Part shown: positions 25,404 to 33,542 of the stretch, in pieces
How the letters are laid out: every line of letters begins with the position of its first letter
Numbering within the stretch: the stretch's first letter is position 1
Source of the DNA: an uncultured Lacinutrix sp.
GTDB lineage: Bacteria; Bacteroidota; Bacteroidia; Flavobacteriales; Flavobacteriaceae
NCBI GenBank assembly: GCA_937129145.1
Contig: CAKZMU010000069.1
Coordinates: 33,008 to 97,007 of the forward strand
Reading direction: 5' to 3'
Length of the DNA stretch: 64,000 bases
Made by a program: the position numbers and the translations under genes
Notes under the pieces: generated by a model
The model's input: the letters and a program-made list of their open reading frames with translations, nothing else
Told to the model about the DNA's origin: nothing
The model's database searches: none

Positions 25404-25446
25404 ATGGATTTTCAGTCCATTGCTCTACCAACTGAGCTAAGGCACC
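25374..25446 (-). tRNA. tRNA-Phe (GAA)
   Basis: A 73-nt cloverleaf. The acceptor stem GGTGCCT pairs with AGGCACC and the discriminator is A. The D-arm GCTCAGTTGGTAGAGC, the anticodon stem ATGGA/TCCAT with loop CTGAAAA (anticodon GAA, complement of 25411-25413) and the T-arm CCTGGTTCGATTCCTGG-type sequence are all regular. CCA is not encoded. It has a strong promoter upstream and a hairpin terminator downstream. Confidence 0.97.
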
Positions 25447-25465
25447 TTCTGCATAAATGCGGTTG

Positions 25466-25497
25466 CAAATATATATTCTTTTTATCATCTGCCAAAA
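25466..25497 (-). promoter_or_regulatory. tRNA-Phe promoter
   Basis: On the minus strand TTTTG (25497-25493), a 19-nt spacer and TATATTTG (25473-25466) match both elements and the spacing of the Bacteroidota primary sigma consensus. The tRNA starts 20 nt downstream. Confidence 0.75.
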
Positions 25498-25545
25498 TAA
25501 AAAGATAAAAAATGGTTTTGTAAATTTACACCTTTTATTTTGCAG

Positions 25546-26277
25546 ATGAATTTAATTATAGATGTAGGTAATACCAATGTGAAACTTGCTGTTTTTCAAG
25601 ACAATGAGATTGTCAACAAGCAAATAGTTGACTTAGATGCAATCGATATTAAAATTATTGAGCTTACGAAAAAATATAATAATTTGGGCAAAGCTATTAT
25701 ATCTTCAGTTGGACGTTTAAGTGAACCACAAATAGCAAATATTTCAAATTGTATTAGCACTATTGTATTAGATTCAAAAACCAGAGTGCCATTTAAAAAC
25801 AAATACAAAACACCCGAAACACTTGGTGTAGATAGAATTGCATTAGTAAGTGCTTCGGTATTAAAATATTCTAAAAACAATGTATTGATTATTGATGCTG
25901 GAACCTGCATCACTTACGATTTTATCAATACCAAAAACGAATATCTGGGTGGTGCCATTTCACCTGGAATTTCAACACGCTACAAGTCCTTAAATAATTT
26001 AACAGCCAACTTACCGTTATTGAAAAGAAAAGCACCAAAAAAATTAATTGGAAAATCTACAAAGCAATCCATTCATTCGGGAGTTATTAATGGAATTTCA
26101 ATGGAAATAGATGGAATTGTTAATAAATACCGAAAAAAATATAAAGATTTAACAGTTATTTTAACAGGAGGAGACGCAGATTTCTTGTCAAAGCGATTAA
26201 AAAGTAGCATATTTGCGAACTCTAATTTTCTTTTAGAAGGTTTGAATTTCATATTAGAATATAACACAAACGAATGA
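25546..26277 (+). CDS. coaX: Type III pantothenate kinase
   Basis: The protein has 243 residues from the ATG at 25546; an in-frame TTG two codons earlier is less likely. Catalyses the first step of coenzyme A synthesis in the cytoplasm. ASKHA-fold motifs are present: IIDVGNTNVKLAVF for phosphate 1, TLGVDRIALVSA, IIDAGTCITYDF and GGAISPGIS. The type III enzyme is not feedback-inhibited by CoA. The stop overlaps the ATG of the following outer-membrane gene (ATGA, 26274-26277), so the genes are translationally coupled. It heads the envelope operon that runs to PpiD. Confidence 0.96.
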   Translation: MNLIIDVGNTNVKLAVFQDNEIVNKQIVDLDAIDIKIIELTKKYNNLGKAIISSVGRLSEPQIANISNCISTIVLDSKTRVPFKNKYKTPETLGVDRIALVSASVLKYSKNNVLIIDAGTCITYDFINTKNEYLGGAISPGISTRYKSLNNLTANLPLLKRKAPKKLIGKSTKQSIHSGVINGISMEIDGIVNKYRKKYKDLTVILTGGDADFLSKRLKSSIFANSNFLLEGLNFILEYNTNE

Positions 26278-27572
26278 TTAAAAAACTCTATTTAGTATTT
26301 ATAGCTTTTTTAGCATTAAATACTCATGCTCAAGAAGGAACAACCTCGCCATATTCATTTTATGGACTAGGCAGTTTGAAATTTAAAGGTACTACCGAAA
26401 ATGTGAGCATGGGAGGCTTAAGTATTTTTACAGATAGCATTCATGTTAATTTACGCAATCCTGCGTCTTATGCAGGAAGAATGGTAAATGAAACAGGATT
26501 AGGGCATATTGTAAAATTTGCTGTGGGAGCAAGTAGCCTAAATAACACTTTAAAAACCAGTACAGTATCAGATAAAGCAAATACAGCTACTTTTGATTAT
26601 CTAGCAATATCATTGCCAATGGGAAGATTTGGTATGGGTCTTGGTTTGATGCCTTATACATCGGTTGGATATAGATTAGAATCTATTACTGATGAAGATG
26701 TTTTGGATTATAGATATAGAGGAGAAGGAGGCGTTAATAAAGCATTTTTTGGTATTGGTTATTTACTTGCCGAAAATTTTAGAATTGGCGTTGATGCTCA
26801 CTATAATTTTGGAAACCTTCAAAATAACGTTGTCAATTTTAGATATGACGACGAAGGCAACCCACTGCAATACCATAGTAGAGAAATTAATAGATCTGAT
26901 TTGAGCGGATTAAATTTTAATTTAGGGCTTACATACACACCAATGATTTCTGAGAAATTGCAATTAACATCATCTTTTACATTTTCTCCAAAAGCAGATT
27001 TAACATCAGCTAACCAAAGAACTTTTGGGAGTGTTTTGGTAAACTCTTCTGGTCAAGAATTTCCTATAAACGAAATTGAAGAAGACTTAGAAGCACTTGG
27101 TTTAGATGAAACAGTTTTAACTCTACCAACCAAAACAGCTTTTGGGCTGGGTATTGGAGAGCCAAGAAAATGGTTTTTAGGTGCCGAATATACCATGTTA
27201 AAGACGAGTGAGTTTACAAACGAGATTTTTAGCTTCGACAATGCAACGTATCAAGATGCTTCAACAGTATCTGTTGGAGGATTTTTTATACCACAACACA
27301 ACTCTTTTACTTACTGGAAAAGAGCCGTTTATAGAGCAGGAATTAGGTTTGAAAACACAGGTTTAAAAATAGAGAATCAGTCAATAAGCGAGTTTGGCAT
27401 GTCTTTTGGAGTAGGTTTACCAGTTGGAGATTTCTTATCTAATGTAAATATTGGAATTGAAGTTGGGCAAAGAGGAACAACTAGCCAAAATTTAGTAAAA
27501 GAAAATTTTGTAAATTTCCAGCTTAGTCTATCATTAAACGATAGATGGTTTGCAAAAAGAAAATATAACTAA
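26274..27572 (+). CDS. Outer-membrane beta-barrel protein
   Basis: The protein has 432 residues. A signal peptide ends NTHAQ at about residue 19. The body alternates aromatic and glycine residues in strands typical of a barrel, with YSFYGLGSL and VNLRNPASYAG near the N-terminus; NPAS motifs are common in the FadL/PorV-like families. The C-terminus ends in a strand (NFQLSLSLNDRWF). Cargo and function are unknown. It overlaps coaX by 4 nt and the TPR gene begins 19 nt after it, placing it in the envelope operon. Confidence 0.75.
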   Translation: MIKKLYLVFIAFLALNTHAQEGTTSPYSFYGLGSLKFKGTTENVSMGGLSIFTDSIHVNLRNPASYAGRMVNETGLGHIVKFAVGASSLNNTLKTSTVSDKANTATFDYLAISLPMGRFGMGLGLMPYTSVGYRLESITDEDVLDYRYRGEGGVNKAFFGIGYLLAENFRIGVDAHYNFGNLQNNVVNFRYDDEGNPLQYHSREINRSDLSGLNFNLGLTYTPMISEKLQLTSSFTFSPKADLTSANQRTFGSVLVNSSGQEFPINEIEEDLEALGLDETVLTLPTKTAFGLGIGEPRKWFLGAEYTMLKTSEFTNEIFSFDNATYQDASTVSVGGFFIPQHNSFTYWKRAVYRAGIRFENTGLKIENQSISEFGMSFGVGLPVGDFLSNVNIGIEVGQRGTTSQNLVKENFVNFQLSLSLNDRWFAKRKYN

Positions 27573-27591
27573 TTAATTAACAACTAGAATT

Positions 27592-28983
27592 ATGAAGACG
27601 AAAATTACACTGTTAATAGCAATGCTTTTTCTTGGGTTTAACGCAATTAATGCACAATGCTCGCAAGAAGACAACATAAATGACTTGTCTATAATGACCG
27701 AATACGCAAAGGCTAAAAATTATGAAGCAGCTTATGGACCATTTATGAAGCTAAGAGAATGTAATCCTAAATATAACAGAGCAATTTTTACTTATGGTGA
27801 ACGTATCCTAAAAGATAAAATCAAAAAATCTTCAGGAGCTGAAAAAGCGGATTTTGTTAGAGATTTAGTAAAAATGTGGGACGAAAGACGCACGCATTTT
27901 GCAAGTAAAACTCCTCAAGGTGAGTTTATGGCAAAGTCTAGTCAATTACAGTATGACCATAGAAAAACATTGAATTTAACCGATAGTCAATTGTATGATA
28001 ATTTTGACAATGCGTTTAAAACTGATGCTGAGACATTTAAAAATCCAAAATCACTATATACGTATTTTAAGTTAATGGTAAATCTTTATGATGCTAAACA
28101 AAAGCCTGCAGAAGTTTTATTTACAAAATACGATGAGGTGTCTGAAAAAATTGAAGCAGAGGTGAAGCACTATACTAACTTATTAAACAAGTTTGTCCCT
28201 ACAGGTGATAGTGAAGAAGAAGTGAAATTAAGCAAAAAAGACGCTGGTAAGGTAAAATCTTACACTAGCTATTTAAAAGCTTATGACCAAATTACTTCTG
28301 GTATGGATAGAGATTTAGGTGACCGTGCAAACTGTGAAAACTTAGTGCCTCTTTATGAAAGAAACTACGAAGAAAACAAAAACGATGGTTTATGGTTGCA
28401 AAGAGCTATGAACAGATTGTACACTAAAGAATGTACAGATGACCCATTGTTTGTTAAAATAGTAGAACAAAAAAATAATTTAGAACCAAGTGCTAGCACA
28501 GCATATTACCTAGGAATATTAAAAGATAAAGATGGAGATAGTGCTGCTGCATTAACCTATTACAATCAAGCTGTAGAATTAGAAACAGACAACTTTGAAA
28601 AAGCTAAGATTTTATACAGAATTGCAGCTGGATTTAAAAAGAAAAGAAGTTATGGTCAAGCAAGAACCTATTACCAAAAAGTACTCGTTGCTAATCCTTC
28701 TTACGGTAGAGCACATTTAGCAATAGCTCAAATGTATGCTTCTAGTGCTAATAGCTGTGGTACAGATAACTTTAGCAAAAGAGCTGTATATTGGTTAGCT
28801 GCTAGAGAAGCAAGAAAAGCTGGTAGAGTTGACCCTAATTTAAAGAAAGCGGCATCTCAAAATGTTGCTAACTATATGGCAAAGGCACCTACTAAGAGTG
28901 AGATATTCTCTAAAGGTAATGCAGGAGAAACAATTAAAATTGGATGCTGGATAGGTAGAAGTGTAAAAGTGCCAAACCTTTAA
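27592..28983 (+). CDS. Exported tetratricopeptide-repeat protein
   Basis: The protein has 463 residues. A signal peptide ends INAQ near residue 21. Helical repeats run through the protein; the clearest TPRs are near 300-385 (TAYYLGILKDKDGDSAAALTYYNQAVELE and KILYRIAAGFKKKRSYGQARTYYQKVL). Four or more cysteines are present, for example RECNP and YTKECTDD, which could form disulfides. It is likely periplasmic and a partner of the co-transcribed outer-membrane barrel. A strong terminator follows, but lptC starts soon after. Confidence 0.8.
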   Translation: MKTKITLLIAMLFLGFNAINAQCSQEDNINDLSIMTEYAKAKNYEAAYGPFMKLRECNPKYNRAIFTYGERILKDKIKKSSGAEKADFVRDLVKMWDERRTHFASKTPQGEFMAKSSQLQYDHRKTLNLTDSQLYDNFDNAFKTDAETFKNPKSLYTYFKLMVNLYDAKQKPAEVLFTKYDEVSEKIEAEVKHYTNLLNKFVPTGDSEEEVKLSKKDAGKVKSYTSYLKAYDQITSGMDRDLGDRANCENLVPLYERNYEENKNDGLWLQRAMNRLYTKECTDDPLFVKIVEQKNNLEPSASTAYYLGILKDKDGDSAAALTYYNQAVELETDNFEKAKILYRIAAGFKKKRSYGQARTYYQKVLVANPSYGRAHLAIAQMYASSANSCGTDNFSKRAVYWLAAREARKAGRVDPNLKKAASQNVANYMAKAPTKSEIFSKGNAGETIKIGCWIGRSVKVPNL

Positions 28984-29018
28984 TGAATTGAATTCAATAG
29001 TAAAAAATAGTATAATTT

Positions 29019-29054
29019 ACATGGTCACAGTTTTAACTGTGACCATGTTTTTTT
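29019..29054 (+). terminator. Rho-independent terminator
   Basis: Perfect 14-bp stem ACATGGTCACAGTT/AACTGTGACCATGT with a 2-nt loop and a run of T on the plus strand. It separates the TPR gene from lptC. Confidence 0.9.
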
Positions 29055-29079
29055 CATATGATAATTAATAAATTAAAAA

Positions 29080-29631
29080 ATGGTCATATGTAATTCGCAT
29101 AAAAATGTTTTTGTTTTGAGTCTTATTTTGGTAATGCTCATTTCATGTAAAGACAACTTTAAAGACGTTCAAAATATTGGCTTATTAAGTGATAAACCAG
29201 TAACTGAAGCGGAAAATATAAATACAAAATATACCGATTCCGGAAGGTTAAAATCACACTTAGTAAGCTCTAAAATGTTGGATTTTTCTAATAGAAAGTT
29301 TTCATTTGTCGAATTTCCAGAAGGTATCAATTTTACCATTTACGACGAAAATGGTAATAAAAATAATGTGGTTGCAGATTTTGCCATGATTTATAACGAT
29401 ACCGATTTAGTGGATTTACAAGGAAATGTTGTGGTAACAACACATACTAACGATACCCTATTTACCGAGCAATTATTCTACGACCAAAAACGAGAATGGA
29501 TGTTTACCAACAAACCTGTAAAATTCCGACGAGGAAACAGCATTGACTTAGGTACAGGTTTCGATGCGAATAGAGATTTTACAATTGCCGACGTTTTAGA
29601 GTATTCTGGCACCATTTATTTAGACGAATAA
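29080..29631 (+). CDS. lptC: LPS export periplasmic lipoprotein LptC
   Basis: The protein has 183 residues. Lipobox VMLISC puts the lipidated Cys at residue 23. The remainder is a single OstA/LptC beta-jellyroll: AENINTKYTDSGRLKSHLVSSKM, FPEGINFTIYDENGN, and the typical YNDTDLVDLQGNVVVTTHTNDTLFTEQLFYD ending in WMFTNKPVKF. LptC passes lipopolysaccharide from the LptBFG ATPase to LptA. In Bacteroidota it is often a lipoprotein. It is followed by a small membrane protein and a CorC-like gene. Confidence 0.92.
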   Translation: MVICNSHKNVFVLSLILVMLISCKDNFKDVQNIGLLSDKPVTEAENINTKYTDSGRLKSHLVSSKMLDFSNRKFSFVEFPEGINFTIYDENGNKNNVVADFAMIYNDTDLVDLQGNVVVTTHTNDTLFTEQLFYDQKREWMFTNKPVKFRRGNSIDLGTGFDANRDFTIADVLEYSGTIYLDE

Positions 29632-29635
29632 TGCG

Positions 29636-29643
29636 TATCTTTG
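29636..29643 (+). promoter_or_regulatory. Putative -7 element before the 63-residue membrane gene
   Basis: TATCTTTG exactly matches TAnnTTTG, 42 bp before the ATG at 29685. No clear -33 element. It would make the next genes partly independent of lptC. Confidence 0.45.
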
Positions 29644-29684
29644 TGCTGTTATAATTTACAATAATCACTAATTCATTTTTAGTA

Positions 29685-29876
29685 ATGAAAGTATTACAGC
29701 TTTTTCAATATGCGTATATAATTTTCGCAGTATTGTTTTTGTACGACGCCATAAGCAATTGGAATGTAGAAGGAAAAAGTCCTTATATATCATTAGCACT
29801 TGCAGCCTTAGCAATATTTATGTTCTTTTTTAGAAAGAAATTTAGAAAGCGTTTCGAAGATAGAGGCAAGCTTTAA
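29685..29876 (+). CDS. Small two-helix membrane protein
   Basis: The protein has 63 residues. Two hydrophobic helices (LFQYAYIIFAVLFLYDAI and SLALAALAIFMFFF) are joined by a short polar loop with NWN, and the C-terminus is strongly basic (RKKFRKRFEDRGKL), suggesting both ends face the cytoplasm. No named family. The stop is 2 nt from the ATG of the CorC-like gene, so the two are co-translated. Confidence 0.7.
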   Translation: MKVLQLFQYAYIIFAVLFLYDAISNWNVEGKSPYISLALAALAIFMFFFRKKFRKRFEDRGKL

Positions 29877-29878
29877 AA

Positions 29879-31165
29879 ATGAGTTCCGAAACCTTAATAA
29901 TAATTATCTCGTTGTTATTTTCGGCTTTTTTCTCAGGAATGGAAATAGCCTATGTCTCTTCAAATAAAATTCACATTGAAATTGAGAAAAAGCAAAGCGG
30001 ATTTCTAGCCAAAATACTTACAAAACTCACGGCAAAACCTTCAAAATTTATAGCTACTATGCTTATTGGAAACAATATAGCCTTGGTTATTTATGGGTTT
30101 TATATGGGCGATGCGCTCATGCAATGGTTTCAGGGTATGACGCTAGATAATGTGTTTCTAAATGTATTAATTACAGATTTTAGCTTATTAACACAAACCG
30201 TTATTTCTACTTTGGTTATATTAATTACTGCCGAGTTTTTGCCTAAAGTATTCTTTCAAATTTATTCTAACTTGTTGTTAAAGCTGTTTTCAATTCCAGC
30301 TTATGTGTTTTTTGTGTTGTTTTCATTGATTTCCGATTTTGTTATTTGGATTTCAGATGTAGTCCTAAAAACCTTTTTTAAAACAGATGGCGACCAAGTA
30401 CAGTTGGCATTTACCAAAGTGGAACTGGGACATTACATAAGCGAGCAAATGGAGTCGGTTGAAGATGATGACGATGTGGATAGCGAAATTCAAATTTTTC
30501 AAAATGCTTTAGAATTTTCCGAAGTGAAATCGCGGGAAGTCATGATACCACGAACCGAATTGGTGGCTGTAGAAATTCATGATAGCATAAAAACGTTAAG
30601 CGAACTTTTTATATCAACAGGCTATTCTAAAATTTTGGTTTACAAAAATACCGTTGATGATATTTTAGGATATGTACATTCTTTCGACCTTTTTAAAAAT
30701 CCTAAGACCATAAAATCTATTATCATGCCTGTTGAGTTTGTTCCAGAAACAATGCTTATAAAGGATGTTTTAAATGTGCTCACAAAAAAACGTAAAAGTG
30801 TTTCGGTGGTGTTGGACGAATATGGAGGGACCTCAGGAATAATGACCATTGAGGATATTGTTGAGGAGCTATTTGGCGAAATCGAAGATGAACATGATAG
30901 TATAGAATTACTTGAAGAAAAGATTAGCGATATAGAGTTTAATTTTTCGGCGAGGCTGGATGTAGATTATATAAACGAAACCTATAAACTAAATTTACCC
31001 GAAAACGAAAACTACGAAACTTTAGGGGGTTTAATAGTTAATAGCACGGAAGAAATTCCGCAGCAAAACGAAAAAGTAACCATAGAAGACTATTTATTTA
31101 CAGTTTTAGAGGTCTCTAACACCAAAATAGAAATTGTATCACTTCGCGTTATAAAAGACGATTAA
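29879..31165 (+). CDS. CNNM/CBS-domain membrane protein (HlyC/CorC family)
   Basis: The protein has 428 residues. The N-terminal CNNM domain has three to four membrane helices with the conserved FFSGMEIAYVSSNK and MLIGNNIALVIYG. A CBS pair covers about 205-325 (REVMIPRTELVAVEIHD ... VSVVLDEYGGTSGIMTIEDIVEELFGEIEDEHD), and the C-terminal CorC_HlyC domain runs from about 345. The family is implicated in magnesium or divalent-cation export; the old name hemolysin is misleading. All domains are complete. PpiD follows after 176 nt. Confidence 0.93.
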   Translation: MSSETLIIIISLLFSAFFSGMEIAYVSSNKIHIEIEKKQSGFLAKILTKLTAKPSKFIATMLIGNNIALVIYGFYMGDALMQWFQGMTLDNVFLNVLITDFSLLTQTVISTLVILITAEFLPKVFFQIYSNLLLKLFSIPAYVFFVLFSLISDFVIWISDVVLKTFFKTDGDQVQLAFTKVELGHYISEQMESVEDDDDVDSEIQIFQNALEFSEVKSREVMIPRTELVAVEIHDSIKTLSELFISTGYSKILVYKNTVDDILGYVHSFDLFKNPKTIKSIIMPVEFVPETMLIKDVLNVLTKKRKSVSVVLDEYGGTSGIMTIEDIVEELFGEIEDEHDSIELLEEKISDIEFNFSARLDVDYINETYKLNLPENENYETLGGLIVNSTEEIPQQNEKVTIEDYLFTVLEVSNTKIEIVSLRVIKDD

Positions 31166-31341
31166 AAATCTTACAACGGCACAATTAATACGTTGTTCTG
31201 CTTTTATAATTAAGTATAAAATGGTATTTTCGCGCACGATATTTTATCGAAATTAATTAAAGACCGTTACTAGCCTAATTTTTAGGAGTATAAGTCGATT
31301 GTTAAACCCCAAAAAAGGATTACTTAAAATTTATAGTATAT

Positions 31342-33489
31342 ATGGCAATTTTAAATAAAATTAGACAGCGTTCGTTATTTTTAATCTTAGTAATCGCTAT
31401 GGCATTATTCTCTTTTGTCTTGGCAGATTTGTTTAAAAACACCGATGGTTTCGACAGTAAGTCGCAAAACGTAGTCGCTACAGTTAATGGTCAAGATATA
31501 AGTCGCGCCGATTTTCAAGCAAAAGTAGAAAACATGCAGCGTCAATTTGGAGCTTCACTTACTAACACGCAAGCTATGAACAGAGTTTGGGACCAAGAAG
31601 TGAACAATGCTGTAATGAAAGCACAGTATGATGCTCTAGGGCTTACCGTAGAACGTGACCAAATGAGAGACTTATTAAAATTAGGATTAGCTAATTTTGA
31701 AGAGTTTAAAAACGAAGATGGTATCTACGACGAAAATAAGTTAAACGAATTTATCGCCAATTTAAAAGCTATTTCCCCTCAAACAGCAATGTTAGGTGGT
31801 TCGCCAATTAACTACGAAGCTTGGACAAATTATGAAAATGATATGGCAATTACTGGAAAACAGCAAACCTACTTTAACATGGTTAAAGCTGGTATTTCTG
31901 GAACTCTTGCCGAAGGAGAATTAGACTATAAACTAGAAAACGATAAGGTAGATATTAAATATGTTAGAGTTCCTTACACATCTATTGCAGATAGTACTAT
32001 AACTGTAACTAAGTCTGATATATCTAACTACATAAACAAAAATAAAAGCCAATACGAAGTTGATGAGTCTAGAGACATTCGTTTTGTAGAGTTTAAAGAA
32101 GACCCATCTTTAGAAGATGAAACTGATATTCAGAATAAACTACTCGAAAATTTAAATGGCAAAGAAGACAACCCTACTACAAGCGAAGTAGATGAAACTG
32201 TTATAGGTTTTAAAGACACAACAGATGATGAAGGCTATTTAGCAACAAATTCTGCAGTAAAATTATTTGATGATTATATGTTCAAATCAAACTTGCCTGT
32301 TGAACATGCAGATAGTATTTGGAACTTAAACAAAGGTGAATTTTACGGCCCTTACAAGAATAACAATATGTTTATGATTAGTAAGGTGATAGATGTGAAG
32401 CAAATTGCAGATTCTGTTAAGGTTAGACATATATTAATCCCATTTGCTGGAGCTGTACAAGCTGCACCAGATGTTGTAAAAACCGAAGCTGAAGCTAAAG
32501 CAACAGCCGATAGTATTTTAGGTGTTGTAAAACCTAACCGTTCTAAATTCCAAGACTTACTTTCTTTATCATCAGATTTGGTTAGTAACCAAAACGATGG
32601 TGAAATTGAATTTGCATATACTGCTGGAATGGCACCTGAGTTTAAAGCATTTGCATTCGATAATAAAGTAAGGGATATTGATGTTGTAAAAACAGATTTC
32701 GGATTCCACGTTATTGAAATATTAAGTCAAGGAGATAAGCAAAAAGCCATTAAAGTTGGTAATTTAGCAAGAGCTATTGAAGCATCTGATGCTACTGTAG
32801 ATAGAGTGTTTAACGAAACATCTAAGTTTGAAATTGCAGTAGCAAATAGAGATTTTGCTGAAGTTGCAAATGAAAGCGGTTACACTTTAAAACCAGTAAG
32901 TGCTGTTAAAGAATTAGACGAAGCTATTCCAGGTTTAGGAAGTCAAAGAAGTATTGTAAGATGGGCTTATGAAGATGGCGTAAAAATTGGTGATATTAAA
33001 AGATTTAATATACCAGGAGGTTATGCAGTTGTACAACTAACAGGAATAAATGAAGAAGGATTAATGAGCACCGAAAAAGCATCATTTACTGCTTTACCAG
33101 AAATTAGAAAGCAAAAGAAAGCCGAACTTATTAAAGCACGTATTTCTGGAGCAACATTAGAAGATATTGCAAGTAGCGAAAGCCAAACCGTAGAAACAGC
33201 ATTAGCGGTTACTATGAAAACGCCAACTATATCTGGAGCAGGAAATGAGCCTATGGTTGTTGGAACTGCTTTTGGATTAGGTGAGGGAACAGTGTCTAAA
33301 CCAATACAAGGAAATACAGGCGTATTTGTTGTTCAAGTAACTAAATTTACACCAGCACCTGAATTGCCAAATTATCAAGCTGCTGCTAATAGATTAGGTA
33401 CAGCCAAAGCTGTAACGGTTAATACGGCATTATTGGAAGCATTAAAAAAAGCTGCTGAAATTGACGATAACAGAGCTACTTTCTATTAA
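31342..33489 (+). CDS. ppiD: PpiD-like periplasmic peptidyl-prolyl isomerase/chaperone
   Basis: The protein has 715 residues. A single membrane anchor (residues 12-30, RSLFLILVIAMALFSFVLA) leaves the rest in the periplasm. The SurA_N-like chaperone region includes VVATVNGQDISRADF. A parvulin domain spans about 355-465, with VKVRHILIPFAG opening the domain and DFGFHVIEIL closing it. A second, weaker beta-helical region follows. It assists outer-membrane protein folding at the Sec translocon. It closes the envelope gene run; a terminator follows. Confidence 0.93.
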   Translation: MAILNKIRQRSLFLILVIAMALFSFVLADLFKNTDGFDSKSQNVVATVNGQDISRADFQAKVENMQRQFGASLTNTQAMNRVWDQEVNNAVMKAQYDALGLTVERDQMRDLLKLGLANFEEFKNEDGIYDENKLNEFIANLKAISPQTAMLGGSPINYEAWTNYENDMAITGKQQTYFNMVKAGISGTLAEGELDYKLENDKVDIKYVRVPYTSIADSTITVTKSDISNYINKNKSQYEVDESRDIRFVEFKEDPSLEDETDIQNKLLENLNGKEDNPTTSEVDETVIGFKDTTDDEGYLATNSAVKLFDDYMFKSNLPVEHADSIWNLNKGEFYGPYKNNNMFMISKVIDVKQIADSVKVRHILIPFAGAVQAAPDVVKTEAEAKATADSILGVVKPNRSKFQDLLSLSSDLVSNQNDGEIEFAYTAGMAPEFKAFAFDNKVRDIDVVKTDFGFHVIEILSQGDKQKAIKVGNLARAIEASDATVDRVFNETSKFEIAVANRDFAEVANESGYTLKPVSAVKELDEAIPGLGSQRSIVRWAYEDGVKIGDIKRFNIPGGYAVVQLTGINEEGLMSTEKASFTALPEIRKQKKAELIKARISGATLEDIASSESQTVETALAVTMKTPTISGAGNEPMVVGTAFGLGEGTVSKPIQGNTGVFVVQVTKFTPAPELPNYQAAANRLGTAKAVTVNTALLEALKKAAEIDDNRATFY

Positions 33490-33510
33490 GATAATAAAGT
33501 AGTTAGATAT

Positions 33511-33542
33511 AAAAAAGAGCTTCACATTGTGAAGCTCTTTTT
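33511..33542. terminator. Bidirectional rho-independent terminator
   Basis: AAAAAGAGCTTCACA pairs with TGTGAAGCTCTTTTT around one base. It serves PpiD (+) and the GHMP kinase (-), whose stop codon lies in its tail. Confidence 0.9.

Noticed and set aside
25037..25405. Longer GIY-YIG reading frame starting inside tRNA-Phe
   Set aside because: The extra N-terminal residues (MCPWFDSWRHH) are just the translated tRNA 3' end and terminator. The ATG at 25318 opens directly on the conserved domain.
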